Of a stretch of DNA of 64,000 bases, positions 49,001-54,975 are shown piece after piece (the first letter of the stretch is position 1; each line of letters starts with the position of its first letter). The DNA comes from Aplectana chamaeleonis (lineage: Eukaryota; Nematoda; Chromadorea; Rhabditida; Cosmocercidae): contig JAPDOI010000066.1 of NCBI GenBank assembly GCA_029168955.1, positions 1,116,501 to 1,180,500 on the forward strand, read 5' to 3'. The position numbers and the translations under genes are program-made. The notes under the pieces were generated by a model, which had not been told where the DNA came from, made no database searches, and saw nothing but the letters and a program-made list of their open reading frames with translations.

Positions 49001-52000
49001 CGCGGAGTAAGTCAATATTTTAATCGTAATTAAGCTTCGGTGTATTTCGCCGCAGACATATGTAGGCTCGCAGAGATGCACGCTGGGGAAGTATCCACGG
49101 TGGCCGCCACTTCGTAGGCGTTAAAGTTCATAGGTGATAAAAACGATGAAACACCAACTGGTCAAACGCATTTTCGAGGCACAAAGTTGCATGACAGTGA
49201 CAAAACACAATCATGCGAAAACAATGGCAACAGATACTCAAAATTGGATCCTTGAGCTCCATCACATTTACAAGGTCGCTCTCGAAAATAGACGATGATT
49301 GTTCCAAAATCCGCCAATGACCCCTCGTAAAAACCACGAACCAGAGAAGAGTGTCAACAACGACGCGCCGTTTATCAGCGACGGGTTTTCTACTACGTGC
49401 TAGAGTCGTGAAGTGTCCAGCTTTTAGGTCCACACAGACGTCATCTTTTGCAGGACTGAGAGGCAGCACATTTGTCTCGAGCAAACGTAACTCCAAACCG
49501 TAGAGCCCAGCGTCAGTTGGCGCTCGGAGCCGGCTATGAACGCTATCTTACGGTGGCATAGTGTACGACCAATATCAGCAACCTTCGAAGGCGACCTCGT
49601 AAATGTATTGGAGCCCAGATATTCAGTTTTGAGTGTTTGTTGCTACTCTTTTTGTGGGGATACATACTTATTTTTCTAACATAACTTTATTTTTCAGAAA
49701 TGTATCGGTCCGTTCAGCGGTAACAGGTTTTACGACCAATTCCTACGCCAGCAGATTTAGAGAGCTAATCAGCCACTCTGTCAAGTTGAGGCAGTTTTCT
49801 GCGTCGAATGTGTGAGGGCTGGAACGATCACCCATGCAGCGAAGACTTTCATTTCTGAGGGCATGATAAATCAGTGGGTCATATTTCGAAGGGAGCTCTG
49901 AACTCGGTGAAATCATTTGTTTAGGTTAAAGATGAGTCAAAATGAAAGGCCCTGCAATGACAATGACAAGGTGTGTGAACGCCATGCCTGAAAGTATTTT
50001 CTGGTTTGAGGTTAAATTTAGTCTATGCCATTGCGGACTTGCGCTGCATACCGCGACGTATCGGTTTCGTACGAGCTCCCGCGCCTGCCCCTCATCAGCT
50101 GACCAATGGGGGGTTTCCTTCATTTTTTGATTTTTTTCTGTATCCCGCGTCTTTTCGCAAGTTTTTGGCTTTTGAATGCTACGTTTGATACATTACGACC
50201 TTTTGCTAAGGTTTTAATTTGAGCAATAGCGGGAATCGTCGGTAAAGGATAGGAACCGTTAATTTTGGATAGTTGTCCTCTTATTTCATTGTGTTATCCG
50301 ACTAGAACCAGCTTTTTGAGATTCTTACCAATTTCTCACCTCTCTAGCAGACTTTCACTAATCGTCGACCTTGTCAGATTCTTCATTGTTTGGACTGGGT
50401 CAATTCTCCAGAAAAGTCTTCTGGATGTAGGTGTTTTTATTTATTTCGAACCTTATTTTATTTGAAGGCAGCAGGCACGCTCAAAAATGGTATCGATTTT
50501 ATGACATAAATCGAAGGTTTGCAGCTGGTTGTATATGGAACTGACGAAAAAGCGGACGAAAACTGAGTGCAAATAGAGGAATAGCGGTTATTTTGTTATC
50601 AGTTGAAAAAGGACGAGTTTTATGGCGCGCGGTTGAAACAGCGAATATCAGCAACAAAACGGTTAAGATAGAGAAGTCAATATACTCTTACAGCCTGTAC
50701 TGGAACGCTCACCTCGTTGGAAGCATCAACAACCAGCCCAAGTGGCCGTATTAGTACTATCAATCTGGACGAGTTTGCAGAGATCAGGGGCGGGGTCGCA
50801 GAAATTTTTCGATTTGCATTGCTGAAATTTAGACGTTTTGGCTCGTTTTTGACGCTTCCAACGGCGTGAGCAGTCTACTAGGAGCCATGCGACTTCAAAA
50901 ACGCAGTTATCTCAACAACATTTTCGAGCGTGTCTGCTGCCTTTAAAGCTTCTTTTATGAAAACACACCAGAAGTCAGATATAATTAACAAACTATTAAC
51001 ACGGGCTCAAGTTGGGTAACACCATGAAATAAAGGAACACCAGAAGTTACCCGATCCTATTAGTCGTCGACGGTTCCAGCTGTTCCGATTACCAAATTTT
51101 TCGCAAACGGGAATAATACATATAACAAACATTGCATGCAATGATCAAAAACTGTTGAAAAAAGACGTGATAAATGGGAAAAACATGAAAAAGTAAGAAA
51201 AACCCACATGATCAGCTGATGAGAGGCGGGCGCGGGAGCTCGTACGAAACCGATACGCCGCGTCTTCGCAGCGCGAGCCCCGAACGGCACTCACTAGATT
51301 TAAAGGCAGTGGTCACGATGAAAAACGTTATCGAAAAAACTACAAAAATCAGCTCAGATCAAAAACAGCTCAAAAACTATGAAGGTAGCGCGGTGAAAAA
51401 CGGGCAAGAATTAGAGTTATTAAGACCCTAAACTTCTAGTTCGTACACACGTGCACAGAAAGATCACCGTCTCATGCCAAGCAGTCGAAAATCGTCGACA
51501 CTCAGAGGAAGAAATAAATGGAAATTTACCTAATAAAACAATTGAACAATGAAAGCAGGCACTTCAATCAATGTTTTTGACTAGATGTGTACATAAATCC
51601 GAAAGTTCATTGATTGAAATTCAATTTCAAGCCAGCTTATGTTCTTGATACTAGAGATCATCGATGCTGATGATGTGAGGTGAGCTCGTCCACCACCAAA
51701 AGACAAGGAAGTTCAGGCTTCAAATTTGGCCTAGAACAGCGTTTTTTTCGCGATTTTTTCGTATAGGTTCTACTACTATATAGCCAGAAAAGGGTTCAGA
51801 GAGGAAAAGAAGACTAGCATTTTTGAGCGCGACCACTGCCTTTAGGCCCGAGCCAGAGGCTACTCACGTAGTTTTGGTTCTCTTCATATTCTTGTTGCGA
51901 CTCCAAAAAAAAAAACAATATTTGTGCATGTTTTGAGCTGATGAATCTGCTACGCACTATTGGCCCAAACTCTCTCATTTCGGCATGCTTTTAACAAAAA

Positions 52001-53516
52001 TATTTTTGCCTTGGATTGCTGAAAACGTCGCGCGCGACGGATGAGCGGCGGGCTTGTGACGAAAGTTTGAGTAACAATTATAAGAATAGTAAGAGAATAA
52101 ATTCTATAAATCCTCAACCAATCAATCGCCGGTGAAATCATTTTTACACTTGAGTAAGTTGAATTTTCCGAAATCCTTTATTTAGCACCAAAAAACGTCC
52201 GATGGCTGCGATTTTCTTGAGCGAAGGCGTTTTCAAATTCTGAAAACGCAGGCGTGTTCACAGTAAAATTTTCTATCTACTGATATGTTCTGTTGGCCCC
52301 CACTTCATCATTTCGACATGTATTCAGAGGAAACTAATTTTTTTTTGCATTACGCGTCTTAGCAAAAAATATAATCATTTGAAAACATTCCAACATGAGA
52401 GAGTTTGGGCCAGTTGTGCATGTCATTAGATAGCAGATTCCACAGTGAACACGACTGTGTCTACAGAATTTAACAATGTGTCCATTCAAGTAAGTTACAG
52501 CGAACAGACTCTTTCTTACCAAGTTTCGCAAATGCTCCCTGTTTCGCAAAAGAAAGCGCAGGTATTGTATGATCGCCTCGGAAAATTTGGTCTGTTGAAA
52601 GGAAGGTTCCTTTGCGGTAGACCAGAATCTACGAAAGGACTGTACAGATATAGGGGAAAAACCACAAGGCGGCAAAAGCTGGCAATGTTTAAGTAATGCT
52701 TATGATTGATTTCGAATTTCTCGGTATTGCTGCTGAAGGCAAGTACCACAGCTAATCCCACATAGCTAGTTCTGCGAAGATCTGACGTTTTTGATAAACC
52801 CGACAGCCTGGTGACTTTACCAGTTTTCTTCTCACGAAGCCGGTAGGGTATATAATCCTGATTGTTGCTGAATTATGTTCCGAAACAGAACTCAAGCCCT
52901 GACATCACTACCGCCTTCCATTCCTTATTGCTGGTGACAGAATATCTTTTTTTTTTAGCTGACACAAAGCTTTTAAGGCAATGTTCACGACAAAAGAACG
53001 TTCTAGTGTTTTTGGCAGAAAACCAGACTATGGGAACTTCTGTTACTGCTGCTCAAGTTCTGACAAAAAAAAATTGCAATTGAATCCAAAAAACCGCCGA
53101 CAGGTAAAGCCGACGGGTTCGATAGTGCGTGTTGGATCTCCCTCGTTTCTGGTTACTAATAATAAAGGCCGAAACTGTAGCGTGCACTAACCAGCGGAGA
53201 GCTCATCAATATTCAATCACTCACACTAGAAAAAAGTAGGAGAAACTTGAATAATAGAGTTAGACGGCTTGCTCTTACTGTCCTTCGACATCATTTATAA
53301 ATTTGGCAAAAATTTTTGGCAGGCTTTAACTAAAGTCGTCTTCTCTATATTTCACTGTCAAAAATGCTACAACGATTTCTGCGTGAGCGCTGCCTTTCAT
53401 TGCAGATGACATCATGTGTCTGAAGGAACCTTTGATTTGCGTCCGGCCCATATTCCAACGACGAGAATCAGGATGTAGAAGAATATGATAGCCACCACGC
53501 CCAAGATATCGGCCAT
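18987..53516 (-). CDS. cho-1: High-affinity choline transporter, 14 exons
   Basis: Sodium- and chloride-dependent choline transporter of the SLC5 family (CHT1/CHO-1), expected in cholinergic nerve endings, where choline uptake limits acetylcholine synthesis. Fourteen minus-strand exons join in consistent phase with GT-AG introns to give 572 codons plus stop, close to the roughly 576 residues I recall for C. elegans CHO-1. Diagnostic stretches in order: [126 protein letters not shown] and a C-terminal tail ending [10 protein letters not shown]. Introns 1, 2 and 11 exceed 6 kb and are full of mobile elements. No frameshift or stop is seen, so the gene looks intact. Exon positions are listed separately. 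Confidence 0.95.
19412..20782. mobile_element. Possible inverted-repeat element in intron 13
   Basis: Left actcaggcaatagcaggcc (from about 19,412) is inverted at the right as ggcctgctattgtctgagt (ending about 20,763), and both are followed inward by GC-rich gcccgg / gcgcccgggg text. Target duplication is not clear, and a hAT MITE is nested inside. Extent uncertain. Confidence 0.45.
19713..19864. mobile_element. hAT-type MITE with perfect 8-bp TSD, copy 2
   Basis: 152 bp, starting cagggatgagc and ending gctcatccctg, flanked by gttcagac at 19,705-19,712 and 19,865-19,872. Same terminal sequence and internal ggcgcgaaacgcctgaaaa text as the copy at 9,477-9,732, in opposite orientation. Confidence 0.93.
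20783..21156. other. Intron 13 stretch with GC-rich patch
   Basis: 20,880-20,975 is GC-rich (ggccgcgcggcgagccgg). 20,995-21,120 repeats the word atttctcgg several times. No gene seen. Confidence 0.45.
21157..21638. mobile_element. TTAA-flanked element, family C copy 2 (inverted)
   Basis: Left ttaaaggcacagtataccct and right gggtgtcccgtgcctttga, the reverse complement of copies 1 and 3. Lies in cho-1 intron 13. Confidence 0.85.
22069..22218 (-). CDS. cho-1: cho-1 exon 13
   Basis: Acceptor ctttgcag. Encodes [20 protein letters not shown], then the cytosolic tail with [13 protein letters not shown]. Donor aag|gtcagt is strong. If not spliced, the frame runs 12 more codons to a stop at 22,030. 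Confidence 0.94.
22440..22800. mobile_element. Diverged family C relative in intron 12
   Basis: Contains gtataacgcctgccaagtg, aattccttccaaataa, aactcgtcaaccaaaatttt and agctcataactcc, all in the order seen in inverted family C. The ends are lost. Confidence 0.45.
22930..23215 (+). repeat. Left arm of a large inverted repeat with exon-like ATG
   Basis: Pairs imperfectly with 23,395-23,728 on the other strand. Ordered shared blocks: gcttctctgcgtcaa, ccgctacgcaat, gctcgagccggacgaga, tcagct, aaacccgcc, cttcatatattaaagtgtta. It ends with an acceptor-like ttttcctttcag followed at once by ATG and, 42 bp later, gtaggt. Confidence 0.75.
23153..23194 (+). other. Exon-like 14-codon ATG segment in repeat
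   Basis: cctttcag|ATG, 14 open codons ([14 protein letters not shown]), then atg|gtaggt. The mirrored copy in the other arm (23,413-23,445, minus) has ATG, 11 codons ([11 protein letters not shown]) and atg|gtaagt. This looks like a start-codon exon after a splice or trans-splice acceptor, copied with the repeat. Function unknown. Confidence 0.4.
23395..23728 (-). repeat. Right arm of the large inverted repeat
   Basis: Reverse-complement relative of 22,930-23,215 with an extra GC-rich insert near 23,560-23,590. The acceptor before its ATG has decayed to caa. Confidence 0.72.
24217..24359 (-). CDS. cho-1: cho-1 exon 12
   Basis: Acceptor tgtttcag. Encodes [16 protein letters not shown], then [20 protein letters not shown] and SLFCIIG; donor gga|gtgagt, phase 0. 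Lies 9.3 kb from exon 11. Confidence 0.95.
25311..25418. repeat. 33-bp perfect inverted repeat upstream of the transposase
   Basis: 25,311-25,343 is the exact reverse complement of 25,386-25,418. A second direct copy of the inner 22 bp (ctagcgtagaactttggagaac) lies at 25,354-25,375, able to form a hairpin with a 10-base loop. The right arm ends in gggtatataagg, TATA-box-like, 38 bp before the transposase ATG. Confidence 0.85.
25456..26472 (+). pseudogene. Mariner transposase, broken
   Basis: Starts [15 protein letters not shown]. The N-terminal helix-turn-helix region has [17 protein letters not shown], followed by [11 protein letters not shown] frameshift near 25,670-25,690 moves to the next frame with [15 protein letters not shown] and the first catalytic Asp in [15 protein letters not shown] near 26,034 ends that frame in the usual CWWD region. 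A 1-base loss near 26,184 shifts the HDNARPHVA box, which then reads HDMRAP. The last frame has [13 protein letters not shown] with the third catalytic Asp (DD34D class) and ends DNFGDFIVD. At least three lesions make it inactive. Confidence 0.92.
27109..27752. mobile_element. TTAA-flanked element, family H copy 2, diverged
   Basis: Left ttaaagacagcatacgctct; right end decayed (gagcgttcacgagcccgcctaa). The interior repeats the gccccgcccctgtat and ggaatggcc-type blocks of copy 1 as inner inverted pieces. Confidence 0.7.
27857..28342. mobile_element. TTAA-flanked element, family B copy 2 (unbroken)
   Basis: Starts ttaaaggcagtgttcacgat and ends atcgtgaacactgcctttaa. It has the unoccupied sequence gtgatacttaaggatttcg near 28,210, which is the empty-site match for the family C insertion in copy 3. 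Confidence 0.9.
28343..29281. other. Intron 11 stretch without recognisable gene
   Basis: Contains short palindromic text near 28,757-28,775 (accggtgggacacgc) that recurs near 27,808. No coding frame with known motifs. Confidence 0.4.
29282..29637. mobile_element. Diverged family B relative
   Basis: Shares gcgttgggc, aagaaacggcgaaaacgc, gtagttgtccggtggga and ggttgtggccggtaaaggatgg in family B order. The ends are decayed (taaaggcgacgtctacagtga / tctgaacaccggttttga). Confidence 0.5.
29704..30741. mobile_element. GC-rich inverted-repeat element, interrupted by family H
   Basis: Left end taaggggtcgtctatacttc followed by gcagcgacgcgg; right end gccgcgccgaaagtaaacgacccttaa. These match the ends of the adjoining 30,838-30,972 palindrome. 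Family H copy 3 lies inside. Boundaries are approximate. Confidence 0.5.
29853..30344. mobile_element. TTAA-flanked element, family H copy 3
   Basis: Starts ttaaaggcagcatacacgct and ends gagcgtgtatgctgccttaa. Intact ends, no coding capacity. Confidence 0.87.
30838..30972. mobile_element. GC-rich palindromic MITE
   Basis: About 135 bp. Left aggggtcggttatactgccg then ccgcggagcg; right cgctccgcggcgg then aagtataaacgacccct. Terminal 30 bp inverted with few mismatches. It sits in a 500-bp GC-rich island (30,580-31,080) that holds further partial copies, one junction being cgacccttaaggggcc. Confidence 0.68.
31489..32052. mobile_element. TTAA-flanked element, family J copy 1
   Basis: Starts ttaaaggcatcgttcgcgct and ends gcgcgtacgatgcctttaa. 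Intact reference for the interrupted copy at 13,408-14,471. Confidence 0.85.
32527..33164. mobile_element. Inverted-repeat element with internal hairpins
   Basis: 31-bp terminal inverted repeats: ctccgacactg..cggcggtctcctacgggag at 32,527-32,557 and its complement at 33,134-33,164, one mismatch. Next to the left end is a perfect 12-bp stem (32,586-32,597 with 32,609-32,620, ataggactcctg) and then the palindrome tctcctgtaggaga. No coding frame of note. Confidence 0.8.
33165..33641. other. Intron 11 stretch near exon 11
   Basis: Has a short GC-rich patch (33,270-33,330, gcgcgacgctgcacgccgcg). No gene seen. Confidence 0.4.
33642..33745 (-). CDS. cho-1: cho-1 exon 11
   Basis: Acceptor caatcag. 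Completes the Trp codon and encodes [19 protein letters not shown], then [12 protein letters not shown]; donor cag|gtagcg, phase 1. The frame is short and not visible as a long ORF; it was found by searching for the missing family block. Confidence 0.95.
34094..34197 (-). CDS. cho-1: cho-1 exon 10
   Basis: Acceptor caattttag after a 55-bp intron. Encodes [18 protein letters not shown], then [12 protein letters not shown]; donor tg|gtaagt, phase 2. Confidence 0.95.
34253..34359 (-). CDS. cho-1: cho-1 exon 9
   Basis: Acceptor tttatgcag. Encodes [18 protein letters not shown], then [14 protein letters not shown]; donor cat|gtaaga. The SSADSS block is an SLC5 hallmark. Confidence 0.96.
34518..34745. 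mobile_element. Diverged copy of the 17,999 inverted-repeat family
   Basis: Left gtctgtccgactgagatcgtccg-type end (given in parts: gtctgtccgactga / gatcgtccg) and right gcggacactctc. Interior ccacggctgcagacaaactg parallels 18,085. Lies in cho-1 intron 8. Confidence 0.5.
35202..35330 (-). CDS. cho-1: cho-1 exon 8
   Basis: Acceptor atccgcag. Completes D and encodes [14 protein letters not shown], then [20 protein letters not shown]; donor tag|gtatgt. Separated from exon 7 by a short 68-bp intron. Confidence 0.95.
35399..35528 (-). CDS. cho-1: cho-1 exon 7
   Basis: Acceptor ctttag. Encodes [20 protein letters not shown], then [19 protein letters not shown]; donor cag|gtacag, phase 1. Confidence 0.96.
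35621..36114. mobile_element. TTAA-flanked element, family D copy 4, in intron 6
   Basis: Starts tcaaaggcagtgttcaccat and ends atcgtgagcactgcctttaa. Fills most of the 642-bp intron 6 of cho-1, ending 57 bp from exon 6. Closest relative is copy 3 at 16,185. Confidence 0.88.
36171..36323 (-). CDS. cho-1: cho-1 exon 6
   Basis: Acceptor tatttcag. Encodes [19 protein letters not shown], a loop with EIGGFKETT, then [12 protein letters not shown]; donor cag|gtgatg. Confidence 0.95.
36414..36458. repeat. Short atatgtaa tandem repeat
   Basis: A few copies of the octamer-like word atatgtaa in cho-1 intron 5. Confidence 0.7.
36712..36860 (-). CDS. cho-1: cho-1 exon 5
   Basis: Acceptor gtttgag. Encodes [18 protein letters not shown], then [20 protein letters not shown]; donor ttg|gtatgt, phase 0. 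Confidence 0.95.
37153..37243 (-). CDS. cho-1: cho-1 exon 4
   Basis: Acceptor tttttag. Encodes [19 protein letters not shown] and [12 protein letters not shown]; donor g|gtgagt, phase 1. Confidence 0.95.
37277..37760. mobile_element. TTAA-flanked element, family C copy 4, in intron 3
   Basis: Left ttaaaggcacagtccaagct and right aggttggactgtaccttca. Its left edge is 34 bp from exon 4. The middle carries the ggctcgcatacaacag and tccatcatgcttccg blocks, mixing family C ends with family D-like interior. Confidence 0.78.
38063..39061. mobile_element. 1-kb near-perfect palindrome, Penelope-like
   Basis: Arms of 376 bp (38,063-38,438 and 38,686-39,061) are reverse complements with no difference I can see, around a 247-bp loop. 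Each arm carries a hammerhead-ribozyme-like core. Inverted terminal-repeat-like arms with hammerhead motifs are a feature of Penelope-like elements, so this may be two tail-to-tail partial copies. The loop holds an open frame of about 100 codons ([35 protein letters not shown]) with no domain I recognise. It lies in cho-1 intron 3. Confidence 0.6.
38976..39011 (+). ncRNA. Hammerhead-ribozyme-like core (inactive or coincidental)
   Basis: Reads C-C-G-A-A-G-A (canonical C-U-G-A-N-G-A, one change), a 4-bp stem ggcg/cgcc, gaaac, then gttagtc with a GUC. Order and spacing fit a minimal type I hammerhead with a tiny stem III. Stem I pairing is not evident and the U-to-C change should impair cleavage. 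The mirror copy is at 38,113-38,148 on the minus strand. Confidence 0.35.
39062..39718. other. Intron 3 stretch next to the palindrome
   Basis: A 66-codon open frame ends at 39,293 in the same frame as an open read through the right palindrome arm ([19 protein letters not shown]). It may be element coding remnant but has no motif I recognise. The rest is plain AT-rich intron. Confidence 0.3.
39719..39891 (-). CDS. cho-1: cho-1 exon 3
   Basis: Acceptor tttgcag. Encodes [15 protein letters not shown], then [17 protein letters not shown] and [16 protein letters not shown]; donor cag|gttggt. One of the most conserved CHT blocks. Confidence 0.96.
40910..42052. mobile_element. hAT-type element with 7/8 TSD
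   Basis: Left caggactgtgcggaa and right ttccgcacagccctg are inverted. Flanks ctgttaac (40,902-40,909) and ctgataac (42,053-42,060) agree at 7 of 8 positions. Both ends are rich in cggaaacgg repeats. The middle 0.9 kb shows no transposase and may be a later insertion. Lies in cho-1 intron 2. Confidence 0.75.
42088..43083. mobile_element. Possible GC-rich inverted-repeat element
   Basis: Left ggcgaaatgcccagaacggc and right gccgatctggacattttgcc are roughly inverted (about 25 bp with mismatches). GC-rich blocks lie at 42,120-42,250 and 42,700-42,900. Target duplication not identified. Confidence 0.4.
43084..43638. other. Intron 2 stretch with unassigned open frames
   Basis: Two overlapping minus-strand frames (43,252-43,527 and 43,268-43,537) are open for about 90 codons. 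One reads [21 protein letters not shown] recognise no domain, so no gene is called. Confidence 0.3.
43639..44200. mobile_element. TTAA-flanked element, family I copy 1
   Basis: Left (ttag)aggcagtggtcgcgat and right atcgtgaccactgcct(ttga). Inverted relative of 51,300-51,845, sharing tcttcttttcctctctaaac and tcggcatgagacgg blocks. Confidence 0.82.
44706..45209. mobile_element. Probable TTAA-flanked element, decayed
   Basis: Left tcaaaggcagtgtctgcac and right aatcgtgaacactgcccataa. Length matches the others, but the interior is not shared with another copy here. Confidence 0.5.
45210..46763. other. Intron 2 sequence without recognisable gene
   Basis: Includes a CT-rich tract (45,770-45,822). 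No second gene or complete element is visible. Confidence 0.4.
46764..46863 (-). CDS. cho-1: cho-1 exon 2
   Basis: Acceptor ttttag at 46,864-46,865. Encodes [22 protein letters not shown] and [11 protein letters not shown]; ends phase 1 before gtcggt. The AGRNIG segment is conserved in SLC5A7. The acidic segment before it differs from C. elegans, as expected for a variable loop. Confidence 0.92.
47126..47597. mobile_element. TTAA-flanked element, family D copy 5
   Basis: Left ttaaaggcagtgttcacaaa and right cgtgaacactgactttaa. Its right TTAA is also the left TTAA of family B copy 3. Carries the ggacaacttgtccac block. Confidence 0.85.
47594..48572. mobile_element. TTAA-flanked element, family B copy 3, hosting family C
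   Basis: Left ttaaaggcagtgttcacgat, right cgtgaacactgtctttaa. A complete family C element sits at 47,957-48,448 exactly at a TTAA that is single in copy 2. In cho-1 intron 1. Confidence 0.92.
47957..48448. mobile_element. TTAA-flanked element, family C copy 3 (nested)
   Basis: Left ttaaaggcacaggacaccc, right gggtgtactgtgcctttaa; 492 bp including both TTAAs. Host text gatac-TTAA / TTAA-ggattccgggta matches the unoccupied gatacttaaggatttcgtgta of copy 2. Confidence 0.94.
48640..48736. mobile_element. Truncated family E right end
   Basis: tacttttgtgatg, gacagcacaagaaccg and gccgaccctgattttaa follow the right end of family E (14,820-14,915) in order. Left half missing. Confidence 0.65.
48737..50029. 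other. Intron 1 stretch with an unassigned open frame
   Basis: A 122-codon minus-strand frame (49,128-49,496; [19 protein letters not shown] near its start) is the longest here. It has no domain I recognise and no clear splice context. No mobile-element ends seen. Confidence 0.3.
50030..50190 (+). repeat. Dispersed repeat, plus copy
   Basis: gtatcggtttcgtacgagctcccgcgcc-type block (shared words: gtatcggtttcg, tacgagctcccgcg, catcagctga, gggttt). Inverted partner at 51,180-51,300. It resembles the core of the 22,930/23,395 repeat. Confidence 0.65.
50462..50946. mobile_element. TTAA-flanked element, family H copy 4
   Basis: Left (ttga)aggcagcaggcacgct, right gagcgtgtctgctgcctttaa. Interior aaaaatggtatcgattttatg and gtttgcag blocks match copy 5 at 59,279. 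Confidence 0.85.
51180..51300 (-). repeat. Dispersed repeat, minus copy
   Basis: Reverse-complement relative of 50,030-50,190: catgatcagctgatgag, gcgcgggagctcgta, cgaaaccgatacgccgcg. Confidence 0.65.
51300..51845. mobile_element. TTAA-flanked element, family I copy 2
   Basis: Left ttaaaggcagtggtcacgat, right gagcgcgaccactgcctttag. Intact ends, no coding capacity. Confidence 0.85.
51961..52412. mobile_element. Inverted-repeat MITE in intron 1
   Basis: Left tggcccaaactctctcat and right atgagagagtttgggcca are perfect inverted ends, with weaker pairing for another 30 bp. 452 bp, no transposase. Confidence 0.78.
52973..53399. mobile_element. TTAA-flanked element next to exon 1
   Basis: Left ttaaggcaatgttcacgac and right gcgtgagcgctgcctttca. 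Decayed relative of the aggcagtg families; ends 31 bp from the cho-1 exon 1 donor. Confidence 0.65.
53430..53516 (-). CDS. cho-1: cho-1 exon 1 (start codon, TM1)
   Basis: 29 codons from ATG (53,514-53,516) to GRKSK. Encodes the first membrane segment ([19 protein letters not shown]). The donor is aag|gttcct, a weak site and the least certain junction of the model. An upstream in-frame Met exists at 53,615, but MADILG matches the family start. A ttttcag acceptor lies 28 bp upstream. Confidence 0.9.
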
Positions 53517-53543
53517 CTGCTGGAGGCACGACGGAGCTCTCTC

Positions 53544-53556
53544 CCTGAAAAAGGCG
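53544..53556 (-). promoter_or_regulatory. Candidate trans-splice or 5' UTR acceptor of cho-1
   Basis: Minus strand reads cgcctttttcag|gg, 28 bp upstream of the cho-1 ATG. T-rich plus TTTCAG is the nematode acceptor consensus, so the mature 5' end (spliced leader, or a 5' UTR intron) may start at 53,544. Confidence 0.5.
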
Positions 53557-54663
53557 CCAAGCTGCATTAAGTGCAAACTGAGTCGACTGCGAGCTCCCTC
53601 TCGCTTTACTCCCATGACGTCATCAACCCAAATGACGTCGTCAACTCAAATGACAAATTGCGTGATACTTTCAGAGAATTACGGTACTTTGAGGGAGAAA
53701 TAGAAGATGATGGAAATAAGGGCAATTGATTAGGGCCAACTCTTCGGAGATACACATTTGGGGTCATTGGAATAATCAAATAATAATGGAAAACTAGTGT
53801 GACACTTGAAGCAAGCAAATTTAGTACACATCGTTCATAACAGGTACTGAAGAAATAACCCATCAGCTTTTATTCATCGAATGTGATCAAGTGGAATGAG
53901 CCTAGTGCTCCTCCTTCTTGAGCTACCCTTTTATAGGTTTTCCTTCTCAGCCGTGTCATTCACAATGAGGATGAGAGAAGTGAACATGAGGGTCAGCTCA
54001 ATAATAAAATTATCTGGAGGAAGATTATACCCGAATTGAAATCATAAAAGCAGGAACGAATCCCATGCATCGAGCTCTACCCCGCCCTTCTACAATACTG
54101 GTCATAATTTTTTTTTCGCGCTATTTCATAACTCTGTTCAAGATGGTCCATTTAGGAATATAAAAAGATATTCTGAATAAGCATTCTGTGTTCTTCCTTC
54201 TGAAATGACACAGGACTCACTCTTCAACAAGATATATAGGCAAAAGTAGGCATGAAACCCTCAACTCGAAACAAGTAGGGCATTTATGAGCGAACGTGTC
54301 CATGTTGTCACGCCTACATGCTTTGTGAAAAAGTATGCCAAATAGCATGTTCAAAGAGAGATCCCTCGATCCTGATTCCAAATATCTCCTTAGACTCCCA
54401 CACAGACCATCATGAACAGAGTTATGACAGAAGGACAAAAAAAACGCTTTTTTGCGTTTTCATCTTTGGAAACACAGACATTAAGACCGGTAGGTACTGT
54501 ATGTAGCTAATTTTTTATGCAAAGGGACAAGAACCTGTAGCTTATTCCAGAATGTTCAGCGGTTAGAATCGTTCTAGAGTCTCACGGTTCGAGCGGCTTT
54601 ACTATCTGACACAAATGGTAACACCGATGGGAGCTTTCCGGGCTGATCGAGGGACTATAGTGG
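53557..54663. other. 5' flank of cho-1
   Basis: Presumed promoter region. No TATA box placed with confidence, no second gene seen. Confidence 0.35.
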
Positions 54664-54975
54664 GCGGATCGCGGTAAGGCGCTATTCATACTACTCAACG
54701 CCAGCGCGGCACGCGCTTGCCGCGCTGGCGTGGCGTTTCTGTATGAATACTTTCTACGCGCGTGACGCGCGTGCCGCGCATGAGACGATCGATAAATAAT
54801 ATCAGTGGATGAAAACGCCAAGGCGTTCCGTTTGGCAGTATTAATACTGTAGCGGCGACGCCATGGCGGAGCGGGCGGAGCGTGACGCGCGTGCCGCGCG
54901 GGCGGGACGCCGAGCCATTCATACACAAACGCTACGCCAGCGCGGCACGCGCGTTCCGCGCTTAGTATGATCAGT
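54664..54975. mobile_element. GC-rich palindromic element upstream of cho-1
   Basis: Contains a hairpin of about 40 bp (acgccagcgcggc ... gccgcgctggcgt), bracketed by attcatac/gtatgaat, and further acgcgcgtgccgcgc repeats. The right end (tacgccagcgcggcacgcgc) repeats the left. No coding role is evident. Confidence 0.6.

Noticed and set aside
49128..49496. 122-codon minus-strand frame in intron 1 as a nested gene
   Set aside because: No recognisable domain, repeat or splice context; kept only as an unassigned stretch.
53412..53615. Longer cho-1 start at 53,615
   Set aside because: The extra 33 residues are unlike CHT proteins, and a TTTCAG acceptor lies between that Met and MADILG.
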